Below are positions 43,537 through 52,925 of a stretch of 64,000 bases of DNA, piece by piece. Under the pieces are notes generated by a model. That model searched no databases and had not been told where the DNA came from. It worked only from the letters and a program-made list of their open reading frames with translations. This DNA is from Chloroflexota bacterium. GTDB taxonomy: Bacteria; Chloroflexota; Ktedonobacteria; Ktedonobacterales; Ktedonobacteraceae. Within the stretch, counting starts at the first letter, position 1, and every line of letters begins with the position of its first letter. The stretch is taken from positions 88,162 to 152,161 of the forward strand of contig CADDYT010000002.1 in the NCBI GenBank assembly GCA_902810755.1, in the 5' to 3' direction. The position numbers were made by a program, and so were the translations under genes.

Positions 43537-43797
43537 CCAACCCGCTCAATACCGGTCACAAAACTCTTGAGTTCGGGAATACCGCTTTTGAGGGCTTCCT
43601 CCATCCAGGGGCGCAATTGCTGGTGTTTGCGCTCGCGCACCATGGAGAGAAATTGGTGCAGGAGCGTCCGAACCGTTTGAGGGTTGCTCTCAATCGTTTC
43701 GTCTGCCGAGCAGAGCGTGCAACGACTTCGGGCAAGGGCTCCACAAAAGTTCGTTTGTGACATGCCTGGTTCTGACAACGAAAACGGCTTGCAACCA
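43537..43797 (-). pseudogene. ISL3-family transposase fragments (N- and C-terminal pieces joined)
   Basis: One frame (about 43797-43690) has the ISL3 N-terminal zinc region, RFRCQNQACHKRTFVEPLPE. Another frame (about 43690-43537) has an ISL3-like C-terminal piece, MVRERKHQQLRPWMEEALKS. Together they look like an ISL3 transposase that lost its whole DDE middle, then was cut again at GIERVGV. Not functional. Confidence 0.6.
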
Positions 43798-44580
43798 CAG
43801 GTAAAACAGCATGGGTGACCGAAGGGACGCCTTTCGCCCGCACCTCCCCTGGCCGCAGGGCGAAACAAGGTTATCAGCTTGGTGCCTCTCTTGCGCACAT
43901 ATTTATGGGGCTGAAGCCTGGCCTTCCCTTGAGGCGGCCAACTCGCACCTGGTTGGGGTCGAGTCGCAGAAGGACCGGCTTCGTCTTGACACCACAGTGG
44001 CAGCCCGCACGCCTCGGCCACCTGATACGCTCGTTCGATCAAACGTTTTTGTTCTGGGTCTGGGGTCATGCACCCGGTAAATCCCTTTTTTGCGCACTCG
44101 CAGTGCGGTTCCGATGGAGTCCCAGGTGCGATCCTGCTGGACACTCTCCCTCTCCTCATGCAAGATGCGTCCAATCGTGGTGGCCCCAAGAGGTGGAAAG
44201 GCTGCTTTGCGTAGAGCTTGTTGCAGTAACGTGAGCGACCAGGTGGCCGTTTGATCGATCACTCGATCCGGCTGGCGCTGCACTTCTTGCACCACGCGCG
44301 CGGGCAGGTCATAGGTCGGCTTCCTGCCACGCCCTCTGGCAATCATCAGGACGGCAAGCCCATGCTGATTGAATCGCTCAACCAGTTGAGAGACGCCCTC
44401 ACGGGAAAGCTGAGCGATCTGCCCAGCCTGCGTCAATGTCTTGCCGTCTGCTACTGCCAGCAACGCTTTCGCGCCTTTGACCGCATCAACTCGTTCACTG
44501 CTGGCTTTGGCGACGCGCTACAATTTCTTTCGTTCCCCTTCCCTCAAGGGTCGAAGCGCAATGTTTGGTGATCTTCCCAT
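43798..44580 (-). pseudogene. IS630-like DDE transposase, nonsense and frameshift mutations
   Basis: The ATG at 44580 reads MGRSPNIALRPLREGERKKL, then TAG (44518-44520, probably a former CAG), then continues in frame RVAKASSERVDAVKG...TLTQAGQIAQLSREGVSQL. A frameshift occurs near 44060-44090; LPLWCQDEAGP (catalytic Asp/Glu region) follows in the next frame; another shift near 43835 leads to EVRAKGVPSVTHAVL. The C-terminus is then replaced by ISL3 sequence. The winged HTH and DDE pattern suggests the IS630/Tc1 group. Confidence 0.65.
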
Positions 44581-44737
44581 TGCATATCTGTTTGCTTTTC
44601 CTTCAGCACCTGCTTCATAAGCTATAGGTTATCACTCTCTCGCCTCTTATGCAAATCAATTGCAGCGTGACCCACTCAGGGCAAAAACTCTTAACTTTTG
44701 ACAGATAGGCTGAAATCTGGGAGACGGCTATCCTTGC

Positions 44738-45374
44738 TTACGACGCCAGCCAGTGTACGCTGTTTACCCACAACTGCCTGAGTGCGGGACAGGCGAAGGC
44801 GCGCATATCATGTCCGTTTGCCAGGTAGATAGAACGTCCCGCTCCGTTTACTCGTCCCCCTCGATAGCCATGACATTGGCAGATGCTGTCCTTCCCACAC
44901 CGCATATGCCAGTTTTGTTGGCGTCACTCCGTTGGTAATTTGCACGTTGTAGTACAACTCATCATCGAGTTCGTAATCATGCATATCAGTTACAAGCGGA
45001 TGGTCGGAGAGCGGCACCGTTACCTTGTATGTGCCGAAGGGTGAGTGGTTGGTCACCCCCCGCTTCCAGGTAAAGCCGAGCAATTCCCCAAATTGCGGCC
45101 AGTCATCATAGCTGGCAATGCCGCCGTGATGGCAGAGCAGCGGGCGACCAGAAGCCACATAATCCTCGAAAGATTGTTTCTGCCGTTCATTCAAAGGTCG
45201 ATAGGTGAGCCCGCCGACCCAATCCGCGTTCATACCTGTCCAGTGCAATCCCATAACCACCAGCAGGTTGCAGACAAAATCATCACCAAGCCACTGAGCT
45301 ATTGAACGGGCCTGTTGCGCGACAGGATGGAAAGCCGGGCCGCCGACGTGAAAAATGAGCCTTTTTATCCTCAT
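44738..45374 (-). pseudogene. ThuA-like protein gene with C-terminal frameshift
   Basis: The frame from 45374 (MRIKRLIFHVGGPAFHP) is a ThuA/trehalose-utilisation-like glutamine-amidotransferase fold, with PLLCHHGGIASYDDWPQFGE. It stops at 44808 after a garbled tail (LSRGTSKRSGTFYLPGKRT). In another frame from about 44850 the expected end reads GRSIYLANGHDMRAFACPAL and ends WVNSVHWLAS at 44738. A small indel around 44845-44862 splits the gene. ThuA-like proteins accompany sugar oxidoreductases, fitting the aldo/keto reductase upstream. The 188-residue product might still fold. Confidence 0.7.
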
Positions 45375-45463
45375 CGTTGTTCTCTCTTTTTCATAGAGAT
45401 AGTATCGTTTGAACTTCTGTTAAGCAACATTGACGTGTGTCATGTTGAAAAGGTGGAGAGCTT

Positions 45464-46459
45464 TCAGATCTCCGGATCAGCCGTGATCTCGTCGATCAAA
45501 CGCAGTTCTTCGTCGCTAAAGGTCAGATTGTGCAGAGATCCCACATTCTCGACAATCTGCTCGGCCCGCGAGGCACCGATCAGCACGCTGGTCACGGCCT
45601 GATGGTGCAGGTTCCAGGCCAGGGCCATCTGTGGCAACGTCTGGCCACGCTCCCTGGCCAGTGCGTACAGACGCTGCACCTTCGCCAGCCTCTCGTTGTC
45701 AATCATACTTTCCCGGGACTTTTTGCCCCACCAGGCGGCTCGCGAGTCAGCGGGCAGCTCTGTGCCGAGATATTTCTCGCTCAGCATTCCGTGTTCCAGA
45801 GGACTGAAGGTAATCACTCCGGTCCCGGCGGCAAGCGTCTGGGCAAACAGATCGCTTTCAGGCTGGCGGGCCAGCAGGTTAAAATGCGGCTGGTGAATGA
45901 TGATCGGTGCCAGGCCCAGTTCTTTCACGAGCGCGATGGCCTCGTTGAAGAGAGCGCCGGGAAAGTTGCTGACTCCGACGTAGAGCGCTTTTCCCTGGTG
46001 TACGATCAGATCGAGGGCGGTCAGCACCTCTTCCAGAGGAGTTTCAGGATCAGGCCGGTGGGCGTAGAAGATATCGACATAATCCAGGCCCAGCCGCTTG
46101 AGGGACTGATCGAAGCTTGCTACCAGGTGCTTTTCGGACAGGCCGTCGCCGTAGGGTCCCGGCCACATATAATTCCCGGCCTTGGTCGAAATAATCAGCT
46201 CGTCGCGGGGCATGTCGCGCAGGATCTTTCCCACTACGACCTCCGCGTTGCCGGGAGGACGCCCGTAGTTATTGGCCAGGTCGAAGTGCGTGATGCCCAG
46301 GTCAAACGCCTGGTAGAGGCACGCGCGCGCGATTTCTTCTCCGCAATACCCGCCAAAGGTTTCCCACGCTCCCAAGGAGATTGCGGGCAACTTGAGTCCC
46401 CACTTTCCACAGTGCCGATAGAGCATCGTTTCATAGCGATTCTGTGCAAAAGATGGCAT
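45464..46459 (-). CDS. Aldo/keto reductase
   Basis: A 331-residue NADPH-dependent reductase of the YghZ/Tas-like group. The tetrad is seen as Asp and Tyr in FDLANNYG, Lys in ISTKAGN and His in FYAHRPD; the NADPH site is GASRAEQIVENVG near the C-terminus. AGGA is 6 bases before the ATG at 46459; the ATG at 46465 is an alternative. It is the only intact member of what looks like a sugar-catabolic operon: a collapsed oxidoreductase/isomerase upstream and a frameshifted ThuA-like gene downstream. Confidence 0.92.
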   Translation of the reverse strand: MPSFAQNRYETMLYRHCGKWGLKLPAISLGAWETFGGYCGEEIARACLYQAFDLGITHFDLANNYGRPPGNAEVVVGKILRDMPRDELIISTKAGNYMWPGPYGDGLSEKHLVASFDQSLKRLGLDYVDIFYAHRPDPETPLEEVLTALDLIVHQGKALYVGVSNFPGALFNEAIALVKELGLAPIIIHQPHFNLLARQPESDLFAQTLAAGTGVITFSPLEHGMLSEKYLGTELPADSRAAWWGKKSRESMIDNERLAKVQRLYALARERGQTLPQMALAWNLHHQAVTSVLIGASRAEQIVENVGSLHNLTFSDEELRLIDEITADPEI

Positions 46460-46563
46460 GTGCATTCCTGTCCTTTTTTCAACTTATATAACGCCGTATG
46501 CAAGTTTCACTTGCCAAAGAATATAGCCCACATTCCGCAGTTTGAATCCGAAGAGACGCATTC

Positions 46564-46838
46564 TCAGGAAAGCCAGCCACGGAGTAGAGGCAACATGGCA
46601 CGACAATCTTCTGTCGGGTCGAATACTTTTGGCTCGTGTTCAATGCTGTAGCAACCCGAATAGCCAGAACTTCGCAATGTTGCCATGCAACCCTGTCCAC
46701 CGCCGCAGGTGTCATGCGCTCCAAGAGTTTGAGAGCCTGGACCGTGTAACTCGATATCAGCCGCGTAGGGCTGAAAGGTCTGGCCGTATCTGTTCGCAAT
46801 ATTGTTACAACCGACTATCAGAACGTGTAATGTTTCAT
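46564..46838 (-). pseudogene. Fused remnants: Gfo/Idh/MocA N-terminus joined to sugar-isomerase C-terminus
   Basis: A strong AGGAGG lies 5 bases before the ATG at 46838 (MKHYT). One base is then missing, and the next frame reads VLIVGCNNIANRYGQTFQPY, the Rossmann start of a Gfo/Idh/MocA oxidoreductase. After about 30 residues it changes to a xylose-isomerase-like TIM-barrel end, with LRSSGYSGCYSIEHEPKVFD and the stop at 46564. About one and a half genes must have been deleted between the two pieces. The order suggests an operon oxidoreductase - isomerase - aldo/keto reductase - ThuA. Confidence 0.7.
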
Positions 46839-46907
46839 ATTTTACCTCCTTTCAGGAAACTGATTTTCGCCGTACTTCTGTGGGTAAATCCATTGACTAG
46901 TATTGAT

Positions 46908-48168
46908 CTAGTGTTCTGTCCATCAGAAACTGATGGGTGAACGATCAGGTGAAAAGAGGAGGAATCAGGGGGTATTCTTGAAGAGCAAAAACAGAAAACC
47001 CTGCTCATCAAGGAGAAGCCCCCATGAAGAAGTATATCGTAAAGCTCACGAAGGAAGAACGAGCGTCCCTGTCCAAACTGATCGCCCAGGGCGAGGCCTC
47101 AGCCCGCAAATTGATGCATGCACGCATTTTACTCAAAGCCGACAGCGGCGAGGACGGGCCTGCATGGACCGATCAAGCGATCAGTGAGGCGTTGGAAGTA
47201 GGGACCGCGACGGTCGAGCGGGTGCGCCAGCGCCTGGTGGAGGAAGGAGTGGCAGCGGCACTCACTCGGCATCAGCCTCACACGCCTCGTCTGCGCAAAT
47301 TGGATGGAGCGCAGGAAGCGCATTTGATTGCCTTAGTGTGCAGCCAACCAGAAGAGGGACAGGAGCGCTGGACCTTACAACTGCTGGCGGACAAGCTGGT
47401 GCAATTGCACATCGTCGAGAGCATTTCGCGGGAAACGGTTCGACAGGTACTCCAACAGAACGAACTCAAACCGTGGCTGAACAAACAATGGTGCATTCCG
47501 CCCAAGAGCAATGCCGAGTTTGTCTGCCAGATGGAAGAGGTGCTAGAGGTGTACACCCGCCCCTATGATGAGCGGCGCCCACAAGTCTGTGTGGACGAAA
47601 CCAGCAAACAGTTGATCAGCGAAACCCGTGTACCGTTACCGATACAGCCGGGGCAGCCAGAATGCTGCGACTATGAGTATGAGCGAGAGGGCACCTGTAA
47701 TCTGTTTGTGGCGTGCGAGCCGCTGGCGGGCAAGCGCTACCTGCAAGTGACCCGGCAGCGCACCAAACACGACTTCGCGCTGTTCATGCGCGATCTGGTG
47801 GACCAGTATTATCCGGCGGCCGAGAAGATTGTGCTGGTCATGGATAACTTGAACACCCATACCCTGGCTGCTCTGTATGAGGTGTTTGAGCCTGTGGAGG
47901 CGCGGCGGCTGATCGAGAAGCTGGAAGTGCATTACACCCCCAAGCACGGCAGTTGGTTGAACATGGCCGAGATCGAATTCTCGGTACTCACCCGGCAGTG
48001 TTTGAATCGTCGCATCGGCTCGCGCGCGGCACTGGAACACGAGGTAGCCGCCTGGCAGGCCAAACGCAATGGGCAGGCGATCGGCATCAACTGGCGCTTC
48101 ACCACCGCTGATGCCCGCATCAAGCTCAAGCATCTCTACCCATCAATTGCTGATTGACAAAACACGAG
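46908..48168 (+). mobile_element. IS630-family insertion sequence, apparently complete
   Basis: About 1.26 kb. Imperfect terminal inverted repeats, 46908-46938 and 48138-48168, match at 26 of 31 positions (left CTAGTGTTCTGTCCATCAG...; right, reversed, CTCGTGTTTTGTCAATCAG...). The right repeat overlaps the transposase stop. A clear TA duplication was not seen at both ends, so the exact tips may differ by a few bases. It sits between the collapsed MocA operon (minus) and a LacI gene (plus). Confidence 0.8.
47024..48157 (+). CDS. IS630-family transposase
   Basis: A 377-residue intact DDE transposase. The N-terminal helix-turn-helix (DQAISEALEVGTATVERVRQ) recognises ends. Catalytic Asp lies in VCVDETSKQ, Asp in VLVMDNLNTH, and Glu in SWLNMAEIEFSVL, with the IS630 hallmark HYTPKHGSWLNMAEIE. 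AAGGAG lies before the ATG. The frame has no interruption, so the element may still move. Confidence 0.93.
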   Translation: MKKYIVKLTKEERASLSKLIAQGEASARKLMHARILLKADSGEDGPAWTDQAISEALEVGTATVERVRQRLVEEGVAAALTRHQPHTPRLRKLDGAQEAHLIALVCSQPEEGQERWTLQLLADKLVQLHIVESISRETVRQVLQQNELKPWLNKQWCIPPKSNAEFVCQMEEVLEVYTRPYDERRPQVCVDETSKQLISETRVPLPIQPGQPECCDYEYEREGTCNLFVACEPLAGKRYLQVTRQRTKHDFALFMRDLVDQYYPAAEKIVLVMDNLNTHTLAALYEVFEPVEARRLIEKLEVHYTPKHGSWLNMAEIEFSVLTRQCLNRRIGSRAALEHEVAAWQAKRNGQAIGINWRFTTADARIKLKHLYPSIAD

Positions 48169-48373
48169 TATACCAGAATATGAATACGTTTGCAAATCTG
48201 AAATACGGGCGATTTTTCCCGAGAAATGCGCAAAATGAACAGGGCCTTGTGCATTTTAGAATGCAGAACCTGGATTTGAAGCAAATTGGCCCTCGAAATT
48301 TCAGGAATCTTCTCTCCTGGTGAATAAAACTATGAGATGAAAGGCCCAAAAGACTTTTTGGAGCCTGAATCCC

Positions 48374-48428
48374 TTGACGTTCCTGCATTTCAATGGTACT
48401 ATCGAGGCATAGTGAAGAATACGTATTC
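48374..48428 (+). promoter_or_regulatory. Sigma-70-type promoter and LacI-type operator of the lacI gene
   Basis: TTGACG (48374-48379), a 17-base spacer and TACTAT (48397-48402) form a near-consensus promoter. GAATACGTATTC (48417-48428) is a perfect 12-bp palindrome with the central CG typical of LacI-family operators, just after the expected start of transcription. A half-matching GAATACGTTTGC lies at about 48180. This implies autorepression. Confidence 0.6.
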
Positions 48429-48441
48429 ATTTGGAGGGTTC

Positions 48442-49485
48442 ATGACCACCAGTAGGGACATTGCGCAGATTGCGAATGTGTCACAATCAACGGTATCACG
48501 CATGCTCAGTGGTTCTGCTCGGGTCAGTCCGCGCGTGCGAGAGAGAATATTGGAGGCGATCGCGCAAACCGGGTATGAGCCAGACATCGCCGCGCAAAGT
48601 CTGGTCAAGCGGGTTTCGCGTACCATCACCCTGACGCTCTTTAGTGATCCTGAGGGCCTGGCTTTCTCGAACCTCGCCCATCCGCAGGGGTACTACTTTA
48701 CGAGCATTCTTGCCAGCCTGGAGCGGGAAATTGTCGCGGCGGGCTACGATCTGCTGCTGCCCTCGCGCCCTTTCAAGCCGTTTTCGTCCTATGTCCAGAG
48801 CTTGCAGAAGCGCAAAGTCGCCGGGGTAATTATGATGGCTCCCCAACCATCTGATGCACGTCTTCAGGCACTTCTGGACTCCAATGTACTAGCAGTCTTT
48901 ATCGATGCCTATGGCCAGGGACCTCGTGCCACCTATGTGGCAGTTGATAACCTTTCTGGCTGTAAGCAAGCGGTTGAGCATCTTGTCCAATTGGGCCATC
49001 GTCGCGTCGCTTTGTTGATCGGGAGTCTGATCGACTTGAGCGGCACCGAGCGTTTGCTCGGCTATCAGCGGGCATTAGCACAGGCTGGTATCGCCCTGGA
49101 TGACCGTTTAATCATTCAGGCAAATTGGGAAATTGAAGAGGCTTACCAGGCAACGCTCTCGTTATTGGGTGAGCGCCCAGATGTGACGGCTATCCTTGCT
49201 GCGAGCGATCCCATGGCCATTGGTGCATTGCGGGCCATTTACGAGCGACGTCTGCGCGTTCCTGAAGATATTTCGCTGGTCGGTTTTGACGATACCGACA
49301 TAAGTAGATACCTTCCGCCGCCCTTGACCACGATCTGTCCCGACCGTGATCAAATTGGAAAGTTTGCCGTCCAGGCATTGCTCTCCATCATTGGAGGGGG
49401 CCAGCATGTCTCTCCCATCATGGTTCCGACACAGCTGATTGTCCGAGAATCCACCGGGCCAGCAGCGACATCCAGGGACGTCTAG
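48442..49485 (+). CDS. LacI-family transcriptional regulator
   Basis: 347 residues. The HTH and hinge (SRDIAQIANVSQSTVSRML, then RVSPRVRERILEAI) fill residues 3-50; the periplasmic-binding-like effector domain follows (VAGVIMMAPQPSD, AVDNLSGCKQAVEHLVQLGH, VGFDDTDISRYLPPPLTTI). GGAGGG lies 4 bases before the ATG at 48442. Likely targets are its own promoter, the adjacent DUF5054 glycosidase, and the former MocA operon on the other side of the IS. The inducer is unknown, presumably a sugar. Confidence 0.92.
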   Translation: MTTSRDIAQIANVSQSTVSRMLSGSARVSPRVRERILEAIAQTGYEPDIAAQSLVKRVSRTITLTLFSDPEGLAFSNLAHPQGYYFTSILASLEREIVAAGYDLLLPSRPFKPFSSYVQSLQKRKVAGVIMMAPQPSDARLQALLDSNVLAVFIDAYGQGPRATYVAVDNLSGCKQAVEHLVQLGHRRVALLIGSLIDLSGTERLLGYQRALAQAGIALDDRLIIQANWEIEEAYQATLSLLGERPDVTAILAASDPMAIGALRAIYERRLRVPEDISLVGFDDTDISRYLPPPLTTICPDRDQIGKFAVQALLSIIGGGQHVSPIMVPTQLIVRESTGPAATSRDV

Positions 49486-49673
49486 GGCTCGCTCACTTTT
49501 TCATCCTTTGCGAAAGGTGAAGCAAGCGCTGATGGCCATCGACTTTTTGCAGGCGTGGGTGAAAGACCTGGAAGAGCAGAAAGCCAATGACAGTCATAAC
49601 AGTCCCATCCTTACTTTGTGTAAGGCGAACTTGCACATGGCGTTAACTAAAAAAAGGAGCCAACGTCACGATC

Positions 49674-51677
49674 ATGATCAATCCTCCCGAACGCATTCAC
49701 CTGGTCTTCAAAACCCATCTGGACCTGGGTTTTACCGAGCTCGCAAGAAACGTGGTTGAGCAATATTTTACGGTGTACATTCCGAACGCCCTGCACACAG
49801 CCAGGCTCCTGCGAGAACAGGAATCTGCTGATCGTTTTATCTGGACGACTGGCTCCTGGCTGATTTATACTTATCTGGAGCAGGCATCTACCAGCGAGCG
49901 GCGATTGCTAGAAGGGGCCATTGAGGCTGGCGATCTGACCTGGCATGGGCTTCCTTTTACCACACATAGTGAATTGATGGATGCATCACTTTTCAGGTTT
50001 GGATTGAGCCTTTCACAGACGTTGGACAGCCGTTTCGGTCGGCAAACGATCGCGGCCAAAATGACCGATGTTCCTGGCCACACGCGTGGCATTGTCCCGC
50101 TGCTCGCAGAAGCAGGAATCACCTTTCTGCATATCGGAGTCAATCCTGTCAGCACTGCTCCAGATGTTCCCCCGGTCTTTCTCTGGAGAGACACCAGCGG
50201 TGCGGAAATAATGGTGATGTACCAGGTCGGCTCTTATGGGGACTTCGGCCACGTTCCTGGCTCACCGGCGGCTCTGGCTTTCGCTCACACGAACGATAAC
50301 CTTGGCCCTCAGTCTCCTGAAAAAGTGAGTCTGGTGTACCAGCAGTTACGCGCACGTTTCCCGCAGGCACAGGTCACTGCCTCGACACTCGACGCGTTTG
50401 CTCGCGAGCTCGCACCGATCAAAGGGCAGCTTCCTGTGATTACTGGTGAGATTGGAGATACCTGGATTCACGGCGTGGGCAGCGACCCGCTCAAGGTGAG
50501 TCGTTTCCGCGAACTGGCGCGCCTGCGTCATCAATGGCTGCAAGATGGCCGGCTTCATGAGCATGAGCAGAACGCGCGAAGCTTCAGCCTCGCGCTCTTA
50601 GCGGTGCCTGAACACACCTGGGGACTTGATGAAAAAACCTTTCTCAACGACTATACAAATTATCTCCCCACTCAATTGCAAGAATTGAGAAAAACCGCGC
50701 CGGCGCGCCACATGGTCGAATCCTGGCAGGAACAGCGTGCCTACCTGGACCAGGCCCTGGCCGCGCTGGAAGGTTCTCCCGTGGCGGAGGAGGCGCTGGC
50801 TCATTTGCAGGCACTGGTTCCTCAACTGCCAGAGCGCGCCGCCTGGCAACAGGTGCAGGACTGGAGCCAGCACTTTGAAACCGATCATTTTCTCATCGGG
50901 TTTGATCCTCATGCTGGCGGCCTCAGCTATCTCCAACACCGGGCAACTGGCCGGCAATGGGCCTCGGATGAACATCTGCTGGGGCGGGTTCGCTACGAGC
51001 TCTTTGCTCAGAGCGACTATGATCGTTTCTGGCATCAATATGTGAAAGCAGACGAACAATCGCGTGGGTGGGCTTCCCTGGACTACTGTAAACCAGGCAT
51101 CGACGAGTACATTAAAACGCATCAATCATGGAGCCCACGCCTGGCTGCGCTGTATACACGGCAAGATGACCAGGGCATTTCATTTCTCCTTGATCTGAGC
51201 CTGCCAGAGTCTTGTACAGCCCTGGGGGCTCCCCGTTGTCTGACCCTGAAACTGCTTGCTCCTCGCGACGAGCCAATCATCACGCTGAATCTTCAGTGGA
51301 CAGAGAAACAGGCAACTCGTCTCCCGGAGGCACTCTGGTTTTCGTTTCATCCTATCATCAGTGATCCACAAGGATGGTCATTCACCAAAGTCGGCACGAC
51401 GATCACACCTCTGGAAGTTGTTTCGCGGGGCAATCGGACCTTGCACGCGGTCGATCGGGATATAGTTTACCAGGGAGTCGAGGGGACCTTCATCCTGGAA
51501 ACGCTGGATGCACCCCTCATCGCACCGGGGAAACCTTCCCTGTTGGATTTTCCAGACGAGCAGCCTGACCTGTTCGGCGGTATCCATTGCAATCTCTATA
51601 ATAACGTATGGGGAACCAACTTTCCAATGTGGTACGACGAGGATACGCGCTTTCGCTTCAGGTTCCGATTCAGCTAA
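49674..51677 (+). CDS. DUF5054 / GH38-like glycosyl hydrolase
   Basis: A 667-residue cytoplasmic protein without signal peptide. The N-terminal 300 residues follow the GH38/57 seven-stranded barrel: HLVFKTHLDLGFTELA, FIWTTGSWL, LTWHGLPFTTHSELMD and KMTDVPGHTRGIVPLLAEAG, a variant of the GH38 DPFGH region. The C-terminal half is beta-rich (about 400-660), as in alpha-mannosidases. It probably cleaves alpha-linked oligosaccharides; this family has little characterisation. The start has GGAG about 14 bases upstream, weak. It lies 188 bases after lacI. Confidence 0.78.
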   Translation: MINPPERIHLVFKTHLDLGFTELARNVVEQYFTVYIPNALHTARLLREQESADRFIWTTGSWLIYTYLEQASTSERRLLEGAIEAGDLTWHGLPFTTHSELMDASLFRFGLSLSQTLDSRFGRQTIAAKMTDVPGHTRGIVPLLAEAGITFLHIGVNPVSTAPDVPPVFLWRDTSGAEIMVMYQVGSYGDFGHVPGSPAALAFAHTNDNLGPQSPEKVSLVYQQLRARFPQAQVTASTLDAFARELAPIKGQLPVITGEIGDTWIHGVGSDPLKVSRFRELARLRHQWLQDGRLHEHEQNARSFSLALLAVPEHTWGLDEKTFLNDYTNYLPTQLQELRKTAPARHMVESWQEQRAYLDQALAALEGSPVAEEALAHLQALVPQLPERAAWQQVQDWSQHFETDHFLIGFDPHAGGLSYLQHRATGRQWASDEHLLGRVRYELFAQSDYDRFWHQYVKADEQSRGWASLDYCKPGIDEYIKTHQSWSPRLAALYTRQDDQGISFLLDLSLPESCTALGAPRCLTLKLLAPRDEPIITLNLQWTEKQATRLPEALWFSFHPIISDPQGWSFTKVGTTITPLEVVSRGNRTLHAVDRDIVYQGVEGTFILETLDAPLIAPGKPSLLDFPDEQPDLFGGIHCNLYNNVWGTNFPMWYDEDTRFRFRFRFS

Positions 51678-51746
51678 CTCGTATGTCATTCCTCCCCCGA
51701 TTGAAACGCGGGGCATCCTGACCCGGCTTCGGTGAACGCTTCGAAC

Positions 51747-52895
51747 TCACGTGTCCTCGTTGAGAGGACGGGTTGATTGTCGTACCACCAGTTCAATGGG
51801 TAAAATGGTGAGATCAGGAATATGTTCGCCACGAATCTTGCGTAAGAGCAAACGCGCAGCGTGCTGCCCGATGCGAGGTACATGTTGCCTGATCGTCGTT
51901 AAAGGTGGCGAATACATCTGCGAGAACGCCAGATCGTCGAAACCAACAACCGAGACCTGCGCGGGAACCTGCCAGCCCTGAGCAGTCAAAGCCTGGATGG
52001 CCCCAAAAGCCATTTCATCGTTGTAACACACCAGAGCGGTAAAAGGAAAGCCTGTGGATAAAGCTTCTTCAATTCTATTGCGTGCATGGATATATGAGAA
52101 GGTTGGCAAATTACTGGGAGCGGTTGAAGTCCGCAACCACCATTGTTCTGGCAAAGGTATACCTCGCTGAGCAAATGCCTCACAAAAACCGGTGCGGCGT
52201 TCGTTGATGACTCTCAGATCAAGGTCGGGGGAGAGAAATGCGATCTTGGTATGCTTTTGCGAGAGTAAATGTAACGTTACCAGCCGTGTCCCTTCGATGC
52301 TATCAACATCGATCTGAGGAATTTTCTTATAAAAAGAAGAATGTCCGAGCATGATACAGGGTTGTCTACTCTCTACCAGCGCATCCAGCAGAGTATCGAT
52401 GTGCGCGGGATTAAGCAGAATAAAGCCAGAGATCTCTTCGAGTTGAAGGGTTGTCCGCATCCAGTTAGTTACCTGCTCAGGGGTACCGCTGTGCAGCCAG
52501 TTAGGCGTATTAATCAGCTTCAGATGATAGTTTTGATTGAGCAGAACATCATTAATACCTGTGACCAGTTCAGAAATATAGCCTTCCTGCATATATCCTT
52601 CGAAAGATCCCTCCGGTCCCGCTAGAGAAGCAAGATCAGCCGGCTCTCCACTTTTGTAGTCGCTGGGGGGAAGAGGAAGTTCGCACAGCAGAACGATCGT
52701 CCTGGCCGTCGTGGAAAAAACCGGGCGTACCAGGGAACGAGGTATATAGCCGCTTTCCTGCAGAACTTTGCGTACACGAGCAGTCAACTGCTCATCAACC
52801 TGGTTGTTCCCGTGGAGTACGCGGGAAACGGTTGCCGCACTTACATTCGCTCGCCTGGCAATATCATGAATAGTTAAACGATGCTGTTTTCCCAC
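51747..52895 (-). CDS. LacI-family transcriptional regulator (second)
   Basis: About 382 residues from a GTG at 52895 (AGAGAGG 9 bases upstream); a TTG at 52919 is an alternative. HTH: TIHDIARRANVSAATVSRVL. The effector domain has SQKHTKIAFLSPD, LVCYNDEMAFGAIQAL and VVGFDDLAFSQMYSPPLTTI. TTGCAATTGTAA (52914-52925) just upstream is a near-palindrome and possible operator. It converges on the DUF5054 gene. Its natural target, the glycan operon, now lies beyond 3 kb of insertion sequences. Confidence 0.9.
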   Translation of the reverse strand: MGKQHRLTIHDIARRANVSAATVSRVLHGNNQVDEQLTARVRKVLQESGYIPRSLVRPVFSTTARTIVLLCELPLPPSDYKSGEPADLASLAGPEGSFEGYMQEGYISELVTGINDVLLNQNYHLKLINTPNWLHSGTPEQVTNWMRTTLQLEEISGFILLNPAHIDTLLDALVESRQPCIMLGHSSFYKKIPQIDVDSIEGTRLVTLHLLSQKHTKIAFLSPDLDLRVINERRTGFCEAFAQRGIPLPEQWWLRTSTAPSNLPTFSYIHARNRIEEALSTGFPFTALVCYNDEMAFGAIQALTAQGWQVPAQVSVVGFDDLAFSQMYSPPLTTIRQHVPRIGQHAARLLLRKIRGEHIPDLTILPIELVVRQSTRPLNEDT

Positions 52896-52925
52896 AGAAA
52901 GATGCCTCTCTTCTTGCAATTGTAA

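Noticed and set aside
49439..49759. 106-codon plus-strand frame between lacI and the DUF5054 gene
   Set aside because: It overlaps both genes and has no ribosome site or family.
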